The position numbers and the translations under genes were made by a program. A stretch of 64,000 nucleotides of DNA from CAWDMW01 sp963803575 (lineage in GTDB: Bacteria > Pseudomonadota > Alphaproteobacteria > Rickettsiales > UBA998): assembly GCA_963803575.1 (NCBI GenBank), contig CAWDMW010000002.1, positions 1,426,001-1,490,000 of the forward strand. The letters run 5' to 3'. The notes below the pieces were generated by a model that saw only the letters and a list, made by a program, of their open reading frames with translations, searched no databases and had not been told where the DNA came from. Positions 46,458-55,729 of this stretch are shown here, one piece after another. The stretch's first letter is position 1; each line of letters opens with the position of its first letter.

Positions 46458-47858
46458 ATGGCACGCACCTTATTTGACAAAATCTGGGATTCACATACTG
46501 TAGATGTTCAGGATGATGGCACAACACTCATCTATATTGATCGGCATTTAGTGCATGAAGTGACCAGCCCACAAGCATTTGAAGGATTAAGACTGGCTGG
46601 CCGTAACGTGCGGCGCCCTTTAGCCACGTTAGCTGTGGCAGATCATAACGTGCCAACGACTCCAGACCGCGCGCAGGGCATTAAGGACGCAACGTCACGG
46701 ATTCAAGTGGAAACACTGGAAGCTAATTGTGACGAATTTGGTGTGCCATATTTTTCCATGAATGATAAACGTCAGGGCATTGTGCATGTGGTAGGCCCTG
46801 AACAAGGGTTCACGCAACCAGGGATGACCATTGTGTGCGGTGATTCTCATACATCAACACATGGCGCCTTTGGTGCATTGGCATTTGGTATTGGCACCAG
46901 TGAAGTGGAGCACGTACTGGCAACACAAACATTGCGTCAGCGTAAACCTAAAAACATGCGCGTTACTGTGAATGGAACACTTGGCACAGGTGTGGGCGCA
47001 AAAGATATTGTACTGGCAATTATTGGCAAGCTGGGTACGGCAGGTGGTACGGGGTATGTGATTGAATATGCTGGTGATGCTATTACCTCACTTAGTATGG
47101 AAGGTCGTATGACCGTCTGTAATATGTCGATTGAAGCTGGTGCGCGGGCAGGGCTGATTGCGCCGGACAACAAGACGTTTGACTACATTCAAGGCAGACC
47201 ATTAGCACCGGAAAACCATGAACAGGCGGTAGCCTATTGGCAGCAATTTACCACAGATGTTGACGCTGCGTTCGATGAAGAACTGACGCTGAATGCAGTA
47301 GATATTATACCGCAAGTAACATGGGGAACCAGTCCTCAGGATGTATTGCCTATTACTTCATCTGTACCACGCTTGGATGATTACCAAGATGAAAATAGAC
47401 GTAAAGCTGTGGCGCGATCACTGGATTATATGGGACTGAAAGAAGGGACACGCTTGCAGGACGTGGCAATTGATAAGGTGTTTATTGGTTCTTGTACCAA
47501 TGGCCGTATTGAAGATTTCCGTGAAGCCGCAATCTTGGCTAAAGGGCGTAATGTTGCTAGTAATATCAAACTGGCAATGGTAGTGCCGGGTTCCGGTTTA
47601 GTGAAAGAACAGGCTGAAGCAGAAGGACTGGACGTTATTTTTAAAGAAGCCGGGTTTGAGTGGCGCGAGCCGGGATGCTCCATGTGTCTGGCGATGAATG
47701 CAGACAAGCTGGAGCCAGAGGAACGTTGTGCCTCAACCTCTAATCGCAATTTTGAAGGTCGTCAGGGAAGAGGAGGACGCACGCACTTAGTGAGTCCTGC
47801 TATGGCGGTAGCGGCTGCTGTTACAGGGAAGTTAACAGATGTGCGCGAGTTGAGTTAA
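46458..47858 (+). CDS. leuC: 3-isopropylmalate dehydratase large subunit
   Basis: Aconitase-family enzyme of leucine synthesis with a 4Fe-4S cluster. Cluster cysteines lie in IGSCTNGRIEDF and CSMCLAMNADKL, and the N-terminal VADHNVPTT and GDSHTSTHGAFGALAFGIGTSEVEHVLATQ segments are diagnostic. I start it at the ATG at 46458 (466 residues, the normal length); an in-frame start at 46401 would add 19 residues without family match. leuD does not follow: the next gene is on the other strand. A TTGAGA/CATTAT pair (46420-46448) could be a promoter that would leave almost no leader. Leucine synthesis is rare in host-bound Rickettsiales. Confidence 0.95.
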   Translation: MARTLFDKIWDSHTVDVQDDGTTLIYIDRHLVHEVTSPQAFEGLRLAGRNVRRPLATLAVADHNVPTTPDRAQGIKDATSRIQVETLEANCDEFGVPYFSMNDKRQGIVHVVGPEQGFTQPGMTIVCGDSHTSTHGAFGALAFGIGTSEVEHVLATQTLRQRKPKNMRVTVNGTLGTGVGAKDIVLAIIGKLGTAGGTGYVIEYAGDAITSLSMEGRMTVCNMSIEAGARAGLIAPDNKTFDYIQGRPLAPENHEQAVAYWQQFTTDVDAAFDEELTLNAVDIIPQVTWGTSPQDVLPITSSVPRLDDYQDENRRKAVARSLDYMGLKEGTRLQDVAIDKVFIGSCTNGRIEDFREAAILAKGRNVASNIKLAMVVPGSGLVKEQAEAEGLDVIFKEAGFEWREPGCSMCLAMNADKLEPEERCASTSNRNFEGRQGRGGRTHLVSPAMAVAAAVTGKLTDVRELS

Positions 47859-47860
47859 GC

Positions 47861-48619
47861 TTACCGAATTGCGGCGGGTGCAGAGTCCGGCTGCACGCTA
47901 ATTTCCGTGTCAATGCGTTGCTGCTGTTGCTGCAATAATGCCTCTGCTTCTTTCAGCCGTTCCAGCCGCTCATCCATAAAGTATCGTATGTAATTCAGCT
48001 CACCTTGGGTAAGTTCCGTGTCTTGCTCTAAAATGTTTTTCATGATGATATAAGCATTTTCCATCTCACCGCGTTTTTCATACACGAAAGCAGGCATTTG
48101 TTGCGCCCAATATGGAATGCCAGTCACCCCTTCCAAAGGTGCTGCCACTTTGAGCGCTAATTCATTATCTTCCAGCTTATGCATAGCCAGGTAAGCTGCC
48201 TGTGTTAACCACCACCACTTTTCTTCCGGTCGTGTATGGCTATGTTTATATAGATAATTCACCATGTGAATCACTTCGGGGGTGTCCTGTGTTTGGCTGA
48301 AATAATAAGCGGCCATGGAAACTAAGTGATTAGACGTATTATTAAGTGTATCCAGCTGTGTGAACCAGTGATAGAGCGTTTCCATGTTATATTCGCGCAG
48401 ACTGGTAAAGCGCCCAAATGTGTCACCGGTATTATTAATGCGGAATGCCATGATACGAAACAACCATTCATCATCCCCAAATGCCAGTAACTGTAATTCT
48501 TCTTCGCTGACTAAATCCGGAACCACTCCCAAGTCTGGCAGGCGGCCATGACTTTTCCACCAGAAGCACCCTTGAAGTATGAGTAAGATAATGGCTATGG
48601 CCGGGTAGTGAACACGCAT
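47861..48619 (-). CDS. TPR-like lipoprotein of unknown function
   Basis: A 252-residue protein with an N-terminal hydrophobic stretch ending in LQGC, which could be a lipobox, so it may be a lipoprotein. The rest is helical with several Tyr/Ala-rich repeats resembling TPR units, then a Gln-rich coiled segment (ALLQQQQQRID). It ends the minus-strand group formed with the ABC-2 permease, secretin and prepilin peptidase. TPR lipoproteins act as secretin pilotins in type IV pilus systems (PilF/PilW type), which would suit this context; that is inference. It converges on leuC with only two bases between. Confidence 0.7.
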   Translation of the reverse strand: MRVHYPAIAIILLILQGCFWWKSHGRLPDLGVVPDLVSEEELQLLAFGDDEWLFRIMAFRINNTGDTFGRFTSLREYNMETLYHWFTQLDTLNNTSNHLVSMAAYYFSQTQDTPEVIHMVNYLYKHSHTRPEEKWWWLTQAAYLAMHKLEDNELALKVAAPLEGVTGIPYWAQQMPAFVYEKRGEMENAYIIMKNILEQDTELTQGELNYIRYFMDERLERLKEAEALLQQQQQRIDTEISVQPDSAPAAIR

Positions 48620-48626
48620 AGCCGGA

Positions 48627-49391
48627 CTAAAATTGCTTACGGTTAAAGTCGATAACAGCCAGACTCAACACAAATGGCACAAAAATGATGCATTGTATGA
48701 CAGGGAAAGCCAATGTTGCAAGTGAAGGCATACCGTAAATGAGCCATTCCGTATGAGCAAACATATCCAACCTTGGCATAAGAATGGAAACGAACTCGAT
48801 GATGTATTTCATGGTATTATTAAGCCATGGTTCTTCAAACGACATGCGTGCATTAGCGGTGGCAACAAAAAACGCCATTAATCGGCCAAGCACATATAGT
48901 GTGAAGCATACCATGACAGAAGTGACAGCACTTTTGTTGGTGAGTGAGGCGAACAGCCCGATAGAAATGACAATCCAGCTCTCCAGCAATAAGGTGCCAG
49001 ACCAGACAATCAGGCTGAATATGCTATGAGGCGATATAACGGCCAGACATACGGTTAATGCTGCTACCATTGCCAATGCGACTAAGGCAAATCCTGCCCA
49101 AAAACCGGCCACCAGTGCAGGGCGTGACACGGGGCGTGAAAGCATTACATCAATCTCGCGGGTATCATACATAGACCGGATATGGAAACAGACAAATAAC
49201 GCAATACCGATGTTTAGAATAATGCGTGCAATCCCAGCACTCATAGCCAAATGCATGAAATGCTCTTCCAGCATCGCTGTTTCAGATAGCGCCATGGTAA
49301 TACCAATCATCGCGAGTATCAGCACAATAATGGCGGGGAATAAGCGATCTCTTATTGCTGTGAGAAACATAAAGCGCATGGTCGTGTACAT
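48627..49391 (-). CDS. ABC-2 type transporter permease-like protein
   Basis: A membrane protein of 254 residues with about six helices. The layout, including the EIDVMLSRPVSRPALVAGFW loop after the second helix, matches ABC-2 family permeases. No ATPase gene is next to it in the window. It lies between the secretin and the TPR lipoprotein genes on the same strand, eight bases from the latter. Its substrate is unknown. Confidence 0.8.
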   Translation of the reverse strand: MYTTMRFMFLTAIRDRLFPAIIVLILAMIGITMALSETAMLEEHFMHLAMSAGIARIILNIGIALFVCFHIRSMYDTREIDVMLSRPVSRPALVAGFWAGFALVALAMVAALTVCLAVISPHSIFSLIVWSGTLLLESWIVISIGLFASLTNKSAVTSVMVCFTLYVLGRLMAFFVATANARMSFEEPWLNNTMKYIIEFVSILMPRLDMFAHTEWLIYGMPSLATLAFPVIQCIIFVPFVLSLAVIDFNRKQF

Positions 49392-49416
49392 GGGGATTAA
49401 GCCTTCCTATGTTAGT

Positions 49417-51426
49417 TTAAAACGCAATGGGGCGCGGGTCATTAGTGAAACGCTGGTAAATCTTACGGTCAGCATCATCATAATTTCCTTCAGATGACAC
49501 GATGCTGGCACGAATAAAGATAATTAACTCACGCGAGTTATCCTGCTTTGTGACTCCCTTAAATAGATTCCCTACAAAAGGTATCTCACTTAAAAATGGG
49601 ATACCGTTATCTGTATTGCCATTCACTTGCTCCATGAGTCCACCAATCACCATCACCTGACCACTACGCAAACGCATAATAGAATCCAGTTCACGTACTT
49701 CCACCACAGGAATGGTGTTGGTAAAGCGTTCGGTTGGATCATCAATCAGAATTTCTGATGCATATGCTGATCCGGGATCCACTACTTCTGCAACCTGACG
49801 TGTTAGGGTTGGGCGCACGCTCAGTGTGACTTCATTGGCATCCAGATTAATGGATGGCAAAATTGTCATGATAATACCAATAGGAATGGTGCTTCGTTGC
49901 GTGTTAACGGTGGTTTGTCCGGGTGTGCGCACCCCGTTAGCATCAATTGTATCTGGCTCACGTTCCACATCTACTTCAAAAAATACACGGTTTTCTGCAA
50001 AGGTAAGCACTGCAGGCTGGTTATTGATCGCGTGAAGGCGTGGACTGGAAAGTGTACGTGTTGTTCCAAATCTTTCAGTTAGATTCAAGACTGCATTAAT
50101 ATTCGCATCAGGGTCATTGGGGTTGAGCGCAAAACGTACAATGTTGGAGCTGTCTATATCGGGGCCAAAATTGGATGCAATATCCCAGTTGCCACTTCCA
50201 ATATTTTGTTGAATCAGGTTCCAGTCAATACCGCTTTGAAATTCTTTATCCAGTTCCACTTCCACAACCTTGGCTTCAATAAGCACTTGCGCGGCTGCAC
50301 TACGTTTGAGAAAGTCCAGATAAAGTTTAATGCTTTCATGTTGGCGTTGTGTGGCGGCAACGGACATGACGCCAGCTTGCTTGTTGACTACAAAGAATTG
50401 ATTAACCCCAACTTGTGCGCCTCCAGCGGCTCCTCCCGCTGCACCAGGAATTGCTCCCGCCGCAGCTGCTGGAGCGGCCACCGGAACACTTCCAGCGCCT
50501 GTGATACCTTGTGCATTAGCAGGCAGTGCGCCTGCAAGTGCAGCCACACCATTAGCATCTCCAGACAAAAACCGGGGTGCTTCATGCAGCAAGATAGCGC
50601 GTACGCTGGTTTCTAAAGATTGCCAGAAATCGTCTTCTCCTTGAGTACTGATAGAAGTGGATGAACCAGTCGTTAGTCCACCCCCCTGGTTACCACCAGC
50701 GCCGCCGCCTCCAGCTCCGCCACCAGCACCAGCACCTCCGGCACCACCTTGTGCGCCCCCATTGGCAGAGATGGATAAAATATCTGTGGTAATGCTAACG
50801 TTGCTTGACACGGTTCGGGTCAGGTTAAGAAAATCTAGCGGGTAGTTGTTAATGTAGGGTAAATCGCGTTCAACGCGTAAGATACCGCCAGCATACTTAT
50901 AGCGCAATCCAGCCAGATCAGAGATGCGCTCAATCACTTCGTTGAATGGGCGGTCTTTCGCACGAAATGAGATACCACCCTGAATATTTGCATCCATTTC
51001 CAAATCAACATCTGCTAATTTGGACAATTCAATCAGCACATCTTTTAGCGGTACGTCATCTGTCACGGCGATAGAGACTAATTTTGTTTCACCAATCTTG
51101 GGAGGGCGCGGTGCTGCAAGCACGGTTGCCAGATCAGGTACCATGCCACCCGGTCGCGTGCTTTGCAAAGCAGATGATCCTTTATCACCATCATGCATGT
51201 TTTCATAATCATTGCGTGTCAGACCTAAATCGCGGTCAATGGGGTCAGCCGCATATAACTCGTCCCATGCACGTTCCATGCGGTCGCATCCGGTTAGTGC
51301 CAGAATCAGGCAGCTAAAAGAGGCTAACATCATGGCGATGCGCCAGTAGCGTTCACGGCGTTTAGCACGCTGTGCCTGCTTACGAGCCAAATGATAAAAG
51401 CGATCAGGGTGGATGGTGTATGACAT
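49417..51426 (-). CDS. Secretin (type IV pilus / type II secretion, MshL/PilQ-like)
   Basis: Outer-membrane multimeric channel. The C-terminal secretin domain is clear: TLSSPRLHAINNQPAVLTFAENRVF, GIIMTILPSINLDANEVTLSVRPTLTR, VMVIGGLMEQ and IPFLSEIPFVGNLFKG. An N-terminal STN-like domain (DVPLKDVLIELSKLADVDLE) precedes it. Between them lie two Gly/Ala-rich low-complexity inserts (around 225-252 and 318-338). The start at 51426 has GGAAAG upstream; it gives an unusually long basic region (about 30 residues) before the hydrophobic LALTGC lipobox-like segment. Domain order is closest to MshL-type secretins. It is encoded next to the prepilin peptidase. Confidence 0.93.
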   Translation of the reverse strand: MSYTIHPDRFYHLARKQAQRAKRRERYWRIAMMLASFSCLILALTGCDRMERAWDELYAADPIDRDLGLTRNDYENMHDGDKGSSALQSTRPGGMVPDLATVLAAPRPPKIGETKLVSIAVTDDVPLKDVLIELSKLADVDLEMDANIQGGISFRAKDRPFNEVIERISDLAGLRYKYAGGILRVERDLPYINNYPLDFLNLTRTVSSNVSITTDILSISANGGAQGGAGGAGAGGGAGGGGAGGNQGGGLTTGSSTSISTQGEDDFWQSLETSVRAILLHEAPRFLSGDANGVAALAGALPANAQGITGAGSVPVAAPAAAAGAIPGAAGGAAGGAQVGVNQFFVVNKQAGVMSVAATQRQHESIKLYLDFLKRSAAAQVLIEAKVVEVELDKEFQSGIDWNLIQQNIGSGNWDIASNFGPDIDSSNIVRFALNPNDPDANINAVLNLTERFGTTRTLSSPRLHAINNQPAVLTFAENRVFFEVDVEREPDTIDANGVRTPGQTTVNTQRSTIPIGIIMTILPSINLDANEVTLSVRPTLTRQVAEVVDPGSAYASEILIDDPTERFTNTIPVVEVRELDSIMRLRSGQVMVIGGLMEQVNGNTDNGIPFLSEIPFVGNLFKGVTKQDNSRELIIFIRASIVSSEGNYDDADRKIYQRFTNDPRPIAF

Positions 51427-51450
51427 ATGGTCTATCTTTCCGTGATTACA

Positions 51451-52239
51451 TTAAATTAGATTTAATGCTGTGATAAACTGTAAAGATAACCACACTAAGC
51501 CGTGTGATGTGTCAGGAATTAGCACGAGTAGAAACGCACTTAGTGCTAAAGCGGGGCCAAAGGGGAAGCGTGGATCACTATGAAAACATTTCCATAGCAC
51601 CGCACTTGCAACGCCAATAATACCGGAATAAAAGAAAAATGCAGGCAGCGGTGATGCACCAAGCCATATGCCTGCCACGGCCATAAACTTTACGTCACCA
51701 GTACCCAGTGCTTCCTTGCGGCAAAGATACCGAAAACTATATTGCAGCAATAGCCCTACAGAAGTGGCGAGAAATATACCTGCAATAATATCTGCAATAT
51801 GCAGTGATGATGTCATGGCATAGGCAATGCCAGTGATTGCCATGGTCACTTGCAATATGTCAGGAATGATACGATGTTCAATGTCAATAATGCATAACAC
51901 GACAATTTGTGAGGCAAACAGGGCGATACATACTGCCTGCCAGCTGAGGCCATAAAAGTGATAGACCAACAGAAATGACAAAGCTGTCGTGATTTCAATA
52001 GCCGGATAGTACCATGATATTTTAGCACCACAATATCCGCACCTCCCCCTCATACATAGCCAGCTAACTATAGGCACCAGATGCAACACTCCAAGTGTGT
52101 TACCGCATGAGGTGCAGGCAGAACGCGATAGTCCAATGGGGATGCTACGGGGCAGACGATACACCAATAATGTATTGAAACTCCCAAAACATGCACCAAA
52201 CATGAGAGGGATAATGCTGTATGTCCATGCTATATCCAT
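51451..52239 (-). CDS. pilD: Prepilin leader peptidase / N-methyltransferase
   Basis: Inner-membrane aspartic protease (family A24) that processes type IV pilin-like proteins. The N-terminal methyltransferase part has GSFNTLLVYRLPR and zinc cysteines 42, 45, 67 and 70 (CTSC, CGYC). Catalytic aspartates are Asp119 (IIDIEHRIIPD) and Asp182 (GTGDVKF). Seven or so helices make up the rest. The ATG at 52239 gives 262 residues; a TTG 18 bases upstream is in frame. Pilins and assembly ATPases are not in the window. Confidence 0.94.
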   Translation of the reverse strand: MDIAWTYSIIPLMFGACFGSFNTLLVYRLPRSIPIGLSRSACTSCGNTLGVLHLVPIVSWLCMRGRCGYCGAKISWYYPAIEITTALSFLLVYHFYGLSWQAVCIALFASQIVVLCIIDIEHRIIPDILQVTMAITGIAYAMTSSLHIADIIAGIFLATSVGLLLQYSFRYLCRKEALGTGDVKFMAVAGIWLGASPLPAFFFYSGIIGVASAVLWKCFHSDPRFPFGPALALSAFLLVLIPDTSHGLVWLSLQFITALNLI

Positions 52240-52327
52240 ATAGGACACTCTGTGCAAAAAAGCTTAAAACTACATGAAGGGTGTTTAGCCGCTGGACTTT
52301 TACGCATGACATGATAATCTTCTTTCC

Positions 52328-52765
52328 ATGAATCACACATTTTATGTTGCCAGCGATCACGCAGGTTTTTTGCTGAAAGAATATGTTAAAGATTGTTGCG
52401 CCCAGCATTATCCTGATCTGAATGTCATTGATTTAGGTACGGATGGAGAAGAATCTGTTGATTATCCGGACTTTGGCTATAAGGCTGCTTACGCGGTAGC
52501 GGATACTCCCGATGCAATGGGAGTTGTTATTTGTGGTTCCGGTATTGGTATCTCGATTGCTGCAAACCGTGTGATGGGTATACGCGCCGCTTTGTGTCAG
52601 GATGCGAATATGGCAACACTGGCCAGAGAACATAATAATGCCAACATCTTGGCGTTAGGTGCGCGCCTAATTAATCAGGATACGGCACGCAAATGTTTAG
52701 ATGCTTTTCTTACCACGCCATTTGGGGGAGATCGTCACCTAAGGCGGGTAGAAAAACTTGGGTGA
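52328..52765 (+). CDS. rpiB: Ribose-5-phosphate isomerase B
   Basis: Interconverts ribose 5-phosphate and ribulose 5-phosphate in the non-oxidative pentose phosphate route. The DHAG motif (Asp10, His11), the catalytic cysteine in CGSGIGISIAANR (Cys69) and REHNNANILALG are all typical. Length is 145 residues. It precedes glyA and nrdR, an order also found in other alphaproteobacteria. It is transcribed divergently from pilD; the 88-bp gap holds both promoters. Confidence 0.97.
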   Translation: MNHTFYVASDHAGFLLKEYVKDCCAQHYPDLNVIDLGTDGEESVDYPDFGYKAAYAVADTPDAMGVVICGSGIGISIAANRVMGIRAALCQDANMATLAREHNNANILALGARLINQDTARKCLDAFLTTPFGGDRHLRRVEKLG

Positions 52766-52850
52766 GTAAGTGCGGGTAATTCGTGACACATAGCGTACCG
52801 TAGTATATAAAAGAAAGACTAACTAATTTACGATAAAGGATGTTGCTATT

Positions 52851-54215
52851 ATGCCTCAATCAGCTACTGTTTCTGCCACTTTGCCTGATGAACACTCTGT
52901 TACTGAACCACGTTTCTTTCATATGGGGCTTCAGGAGCGTGACGGTGATGTATTTGATGCTGTACAGAAAGAACTGACACGCCAGCAAACAGGTATTGAA
53001 CTCATTGCTTCTGAAAATATCACCAGTAAAGCAGTGATGGATGCACAAGGGACAGTGTTAACAAATAAGTACGCAGAAGGTTACCCGGGTAAACGTTATT
53101 ATGGCGGATGTGAATTTGCTGATGTGGTTGAAACGTTGGCTATTGATCGGGCAAAGAAACTATTTGGTTGTCATTATGCCAATGTTCAACCCAACTCTGG
53201 TTCGCAGGCGAATCAGGGGGTGTTTACTGCCTTGATTAAGCCGGGTGATACGATTTTAGGGCAATCACTGGCTGCCGGTGGCCACCTGACGCATGGAGCT
53301 GCGCCGAACCAGTCTGGCAAATGGTTTAATGCTGTGCAATATGGTGTACGCGAGTCTGATGGGCTGATTGATTATGACGCCGTGGAAGCACTGGCTAAAG
53401 AGCATAAGCCTAAACTGATTATTGCAGGTTTTTCTGCTTATCCTCGGGTGATTGACTGGGCACGCTTTCGCAAGATTGCCGATGAAGTGGGGGCATGGTT
53501 TATGGTTGATATGGCGCACATCTCCGGTTTGGTCGCGGCTGGAAGCTACCCAACACCGTTGCCTCATGCCCATGTGGTCACAACAACAACCCATAAAACA
53601 CTCAGAGGCCCCCGCGGTGGAATGATTTTGGCGCATGATCCGGCTATTGTGGTGCGTCAAACCAAATCGGGTAAAGACATTACGCTTGGCCAGGCGCTAC
53701 AATCAGCAGTATTCCCGGGTATTCAGGGTGGGCCTTTAATGCACGTAATTGCGGGTAAAGCGGTGGCGTATGGTGAAGCATTGCAACCTTCTTTCAAGTT
53801 ATACGGTCAGGCGGTGATTGATAATGCCCGTGCGCTAGCCGAAACTCTGATACAACGTGGTGTAGACATCGTCACGAATGGCACGGATAATCACCTTGTT
53901 TTGGTTGATCTGCGCCCCAAAGGACTGACGGGACAAGTAGCTGAAGAAAGTCTGGAGCGTGCAGGGTTGACATGCAACAAGAATGCGATTCCTTTTGACC
54001 CCCAGCCCCCAATGATTACCTCCGGTGTACGGCTTGGCACGCCAGCGGGTACAACCCGTGGTTTTGGTGTGGATGAGTTCCGTCAGGTTGGGCAATTGAT
54101 TGGTGATGTCCTTGATGGGTTGGTACAGCATCCGCATAATAACCAAGCAGTTGAGCAGGAAGTCCGTGCGCGTGTGGAAGCGTTATGTGCGCGTTTCCCC
54201 ATCTATGATCTGTAG
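52851..54215 (+). CDS. glyA: Serine hydroxymethyltransferase
   Basis: PLP enzyme producing glycine and methylene-tetrahydrofolate from serine. The PLP lysine is Lys249 in VTTTTHKTLRGPRGG, and ELIASENITSKAV and NKYAEGYPGKRYYGG are family signatures. It has 454 residues, about 20 more than usual at the N terminus; the start is supported by AAAGGA ten bases upstream. It sits 85 bases after rpiB and three bases before nrdR, likely one unit. Confidence 0.97.
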   Translation: MPQSATVSATLPDEHSVTEPRFFHMGLQERDGDVFDAVQKELTRQQTGIELIASENITSKAVMDAQGTVLTNKYAEGYPGKRYYGGCEFADVVETLAIDRAKKLFGCHYANVQPNSGSQANQGVFTALIKPGDTILGQSLAAGGHLTHGAAPNQSGKWFNAVQYGVRESDGLIDYDAVEALAKEHKPKLIIAGFSAYPRVIDWARFRKIADEVGAWFMVDMAHISGLVAAGSYPTPLPHAHVVTTTTHKTLRGPRGGMILAHDPAIVVRQTKSGKDITLGQALQSAVFPGIQGGPLMHVIAGKAVAYGEALQPSFKLYGQAVIDNARALAETLIQRGVDIVTNGTDNHLVLVDLRPKGLTGQVAEESLERAGLTCNKNAIPFDPQPPMITSGVRLGTPAGTTRGFGVDEFRQVGQLIGDVLDGLVQHPHNNQAVEQEVRARVEALCARFPIYDL

Positions 54216-54218
54216 AAC

Positions 54219-54668
54219 ATGAAATGCCCTGCATGTGGTCATGACGATACACAAGTAAAGGATTCCCGCCCGGTTGAAGACGGAGCAGGAATCCGTCGTC
54301 GCAGGCAATGCCCCAAATGTGACCACCGATTCACCACGTTTGAGCGTGTGCAGGTTCGAGAGCTTACCGTCATAAAAAGTGACGGCACACGTCGTCCGTT
54401 TGATCGTGAAAAGATTGTGTATTCGATGGAAATTGCTACGCGTAAACGCAATATTTCCGCTGATATTATTGCACTAAATGTGAATGGAATTGTTCAAACT
54501 TTAGAGGGCAGGGGCGATACCGAGATTCCAGCAAAGGATATTGGTATATTGGTGATGGACGTATTGCAATCACTGGATCAGGTGGCATATATCCGTTACG
54601 CTTCTGTGTACCGAAATTTTCATGAAGCCAGCGATTTTTCAGATTTCATGAAACGCATGGAAAATTAG
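54219..54668 (+). CDS. nrdR: Transcriptional repressor NrdR
   Basis: Zinc-ribbon/ATP-cone repressor of ribonucleotide reductase genes. The zinc ligands are Cys3, Cys6, Cys31 and Cys34 (CPACGHDD, QCPKCDHRFTT), and the ATP-cone follows with VIKSDGTRRPFDREKIVYSM. Length is 149 residues, standard for the family. It follows glyA closely; its stop codon overlaps that of the convergent PAS/GGDEF-like gene by four bases. Confidence 0.97.
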   Translation: MKCPACGHDDTQVKDSRPVEDGAGIRRRRQCPKCDHRFTTFERVQVRELTVIKSDGTRRPFDREKIVYSMEIATRKRNISADIIALNVNGIVQTLEGRGDTEIPAKDIGILVMDVLQSLDQVAYIRYASVYRNFHEASDFSDFMKRMEN

Positions 54669-55555
54669 CCTGCTTTTGTATGGATATTTTGCCGAATCAT
54701 GACCATATCGCGTGTTTTGTCCGCATTAAGCAGACTGATAGATCGTGCAACCATGTCATCAGGATTCGCCATTGTACTTAAAATTCCAGCTTGGCGAATG
54801 GATGGTGACGGATCTTTCGGTATCATCACATCACGAAGAATGGTTTGTTTCAAACGATTCATGGCTAGATGTACGGTGTCCTGATTAATATCGGTTAAAA
54901 TAATGCCTAACGTGTTACTGTTAATGCGCCCTATCAGATCATCTGCTCTTAGGTTGCGCTGAATAACGGCGCTCGCATGTTTAAGTAAGTCATTATACTG
55001 CGTTTCGTTAAACCCATTTTGAGAAAGCTGCATAGCAATAAAGCAATGATGTATCCCCTGATTTCCAAGATAAGAATGCATAAGCGCCAGATAATGTTTC
55101 AGCGACGTGCGATCAGGCAACCCGGTTGCTATGTCACAAGCTTTGTGCCCTTCAAAACTTTCATCCAGCACTTGCTTAATTGTTTTGGTTTCCTGCTGTT
55201 GTGCAGGATCTGAGAGGATAATACGAAATAAGTGATGCCTATCCTGCGCTACGCTTCGCATAATCTGGCAATGATAGGTGAGTTCAGCACCATTAACTTT
55301 ACGAAGCTTGATACGTGAATGATGTTTTAACACTTCTAACAAATCACGGCGGTCATCTTCATATTCAACATCTTCTACAACAGTGCGTGCTGTTTTCTTG
55401 CCAAGTATTTGATGTAATGTATTAGGCATTGTGTCTGGGTCTAGCTCCAGCATATCACGCAACGTATCACTCATCCCTACAATAGACAGTGTTTGCGTGA
55501 TGTTGTCCTGTTTGACAAGAATAACGCCTTCTTTATAGCGAGCTGGTACAGTCAT
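54665..55555 (-). CDS. PAS / degenerate GGDEF protein
   Basis: A 296-residue signalling-type protein without membrane segments. An N-terminal PAS-like part (to about residue 130) is followed by a GGDEF-fold domain from about 140, introduced by ATGLPDRTSLKHYL as in true diguanylate cyclases (compare DxLTGLPNR). The active-site stretch reads GRINSNTLGIIL, so GG(D/E)EF is gone and cyclase activity is unlikely. It may bind nucleotides or act as a regulatory partner. It is the second protein in this window with a dead GGDEF behind a PAS domain; both lie near envelope or motility genes. Confidence 0.8.
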   Translation of the reverse strand: MTVPARYKEGVILVKQDNITQTLSIVGMSDTLRDMLELDPDTMPNTLHQILGKKTARTVVEDVEYEDDRRDLLEVLKHHSRIKLRKVNGAELTYHCQIMRSVAQDRHHLFRIILSDPAQQQETKTIKQVLDESFEGHKACDIATGLPDRTSLKHYLALMHSYLGNQGIHHCFIAMQLSQNGFNETQYNDLLKHASAVIQRNLRADDLIGRINSNTLGIILTDINQDTVHLAMNRLKQTILRDVMIPKDPSPSIRQAGILSTMANPDDMVARSISLLNADKTRDMVMIRQNIHTKAG

Positions 55556-55729
55556 AATTTTATAATTTTACCATTAAATAGTTAACATTTGAATAGCGCT
55601 TTTAACATATAAGAGACCATGTATCTTCCTTATATTGTTGACTTCCGTGTAAGCCTGGGTTTAGCATGGCTCTACACATTGCTTATCAAGCATAAGCTAT
55701 TCTTCCCGTACCATGTACGGTTTTATGTA

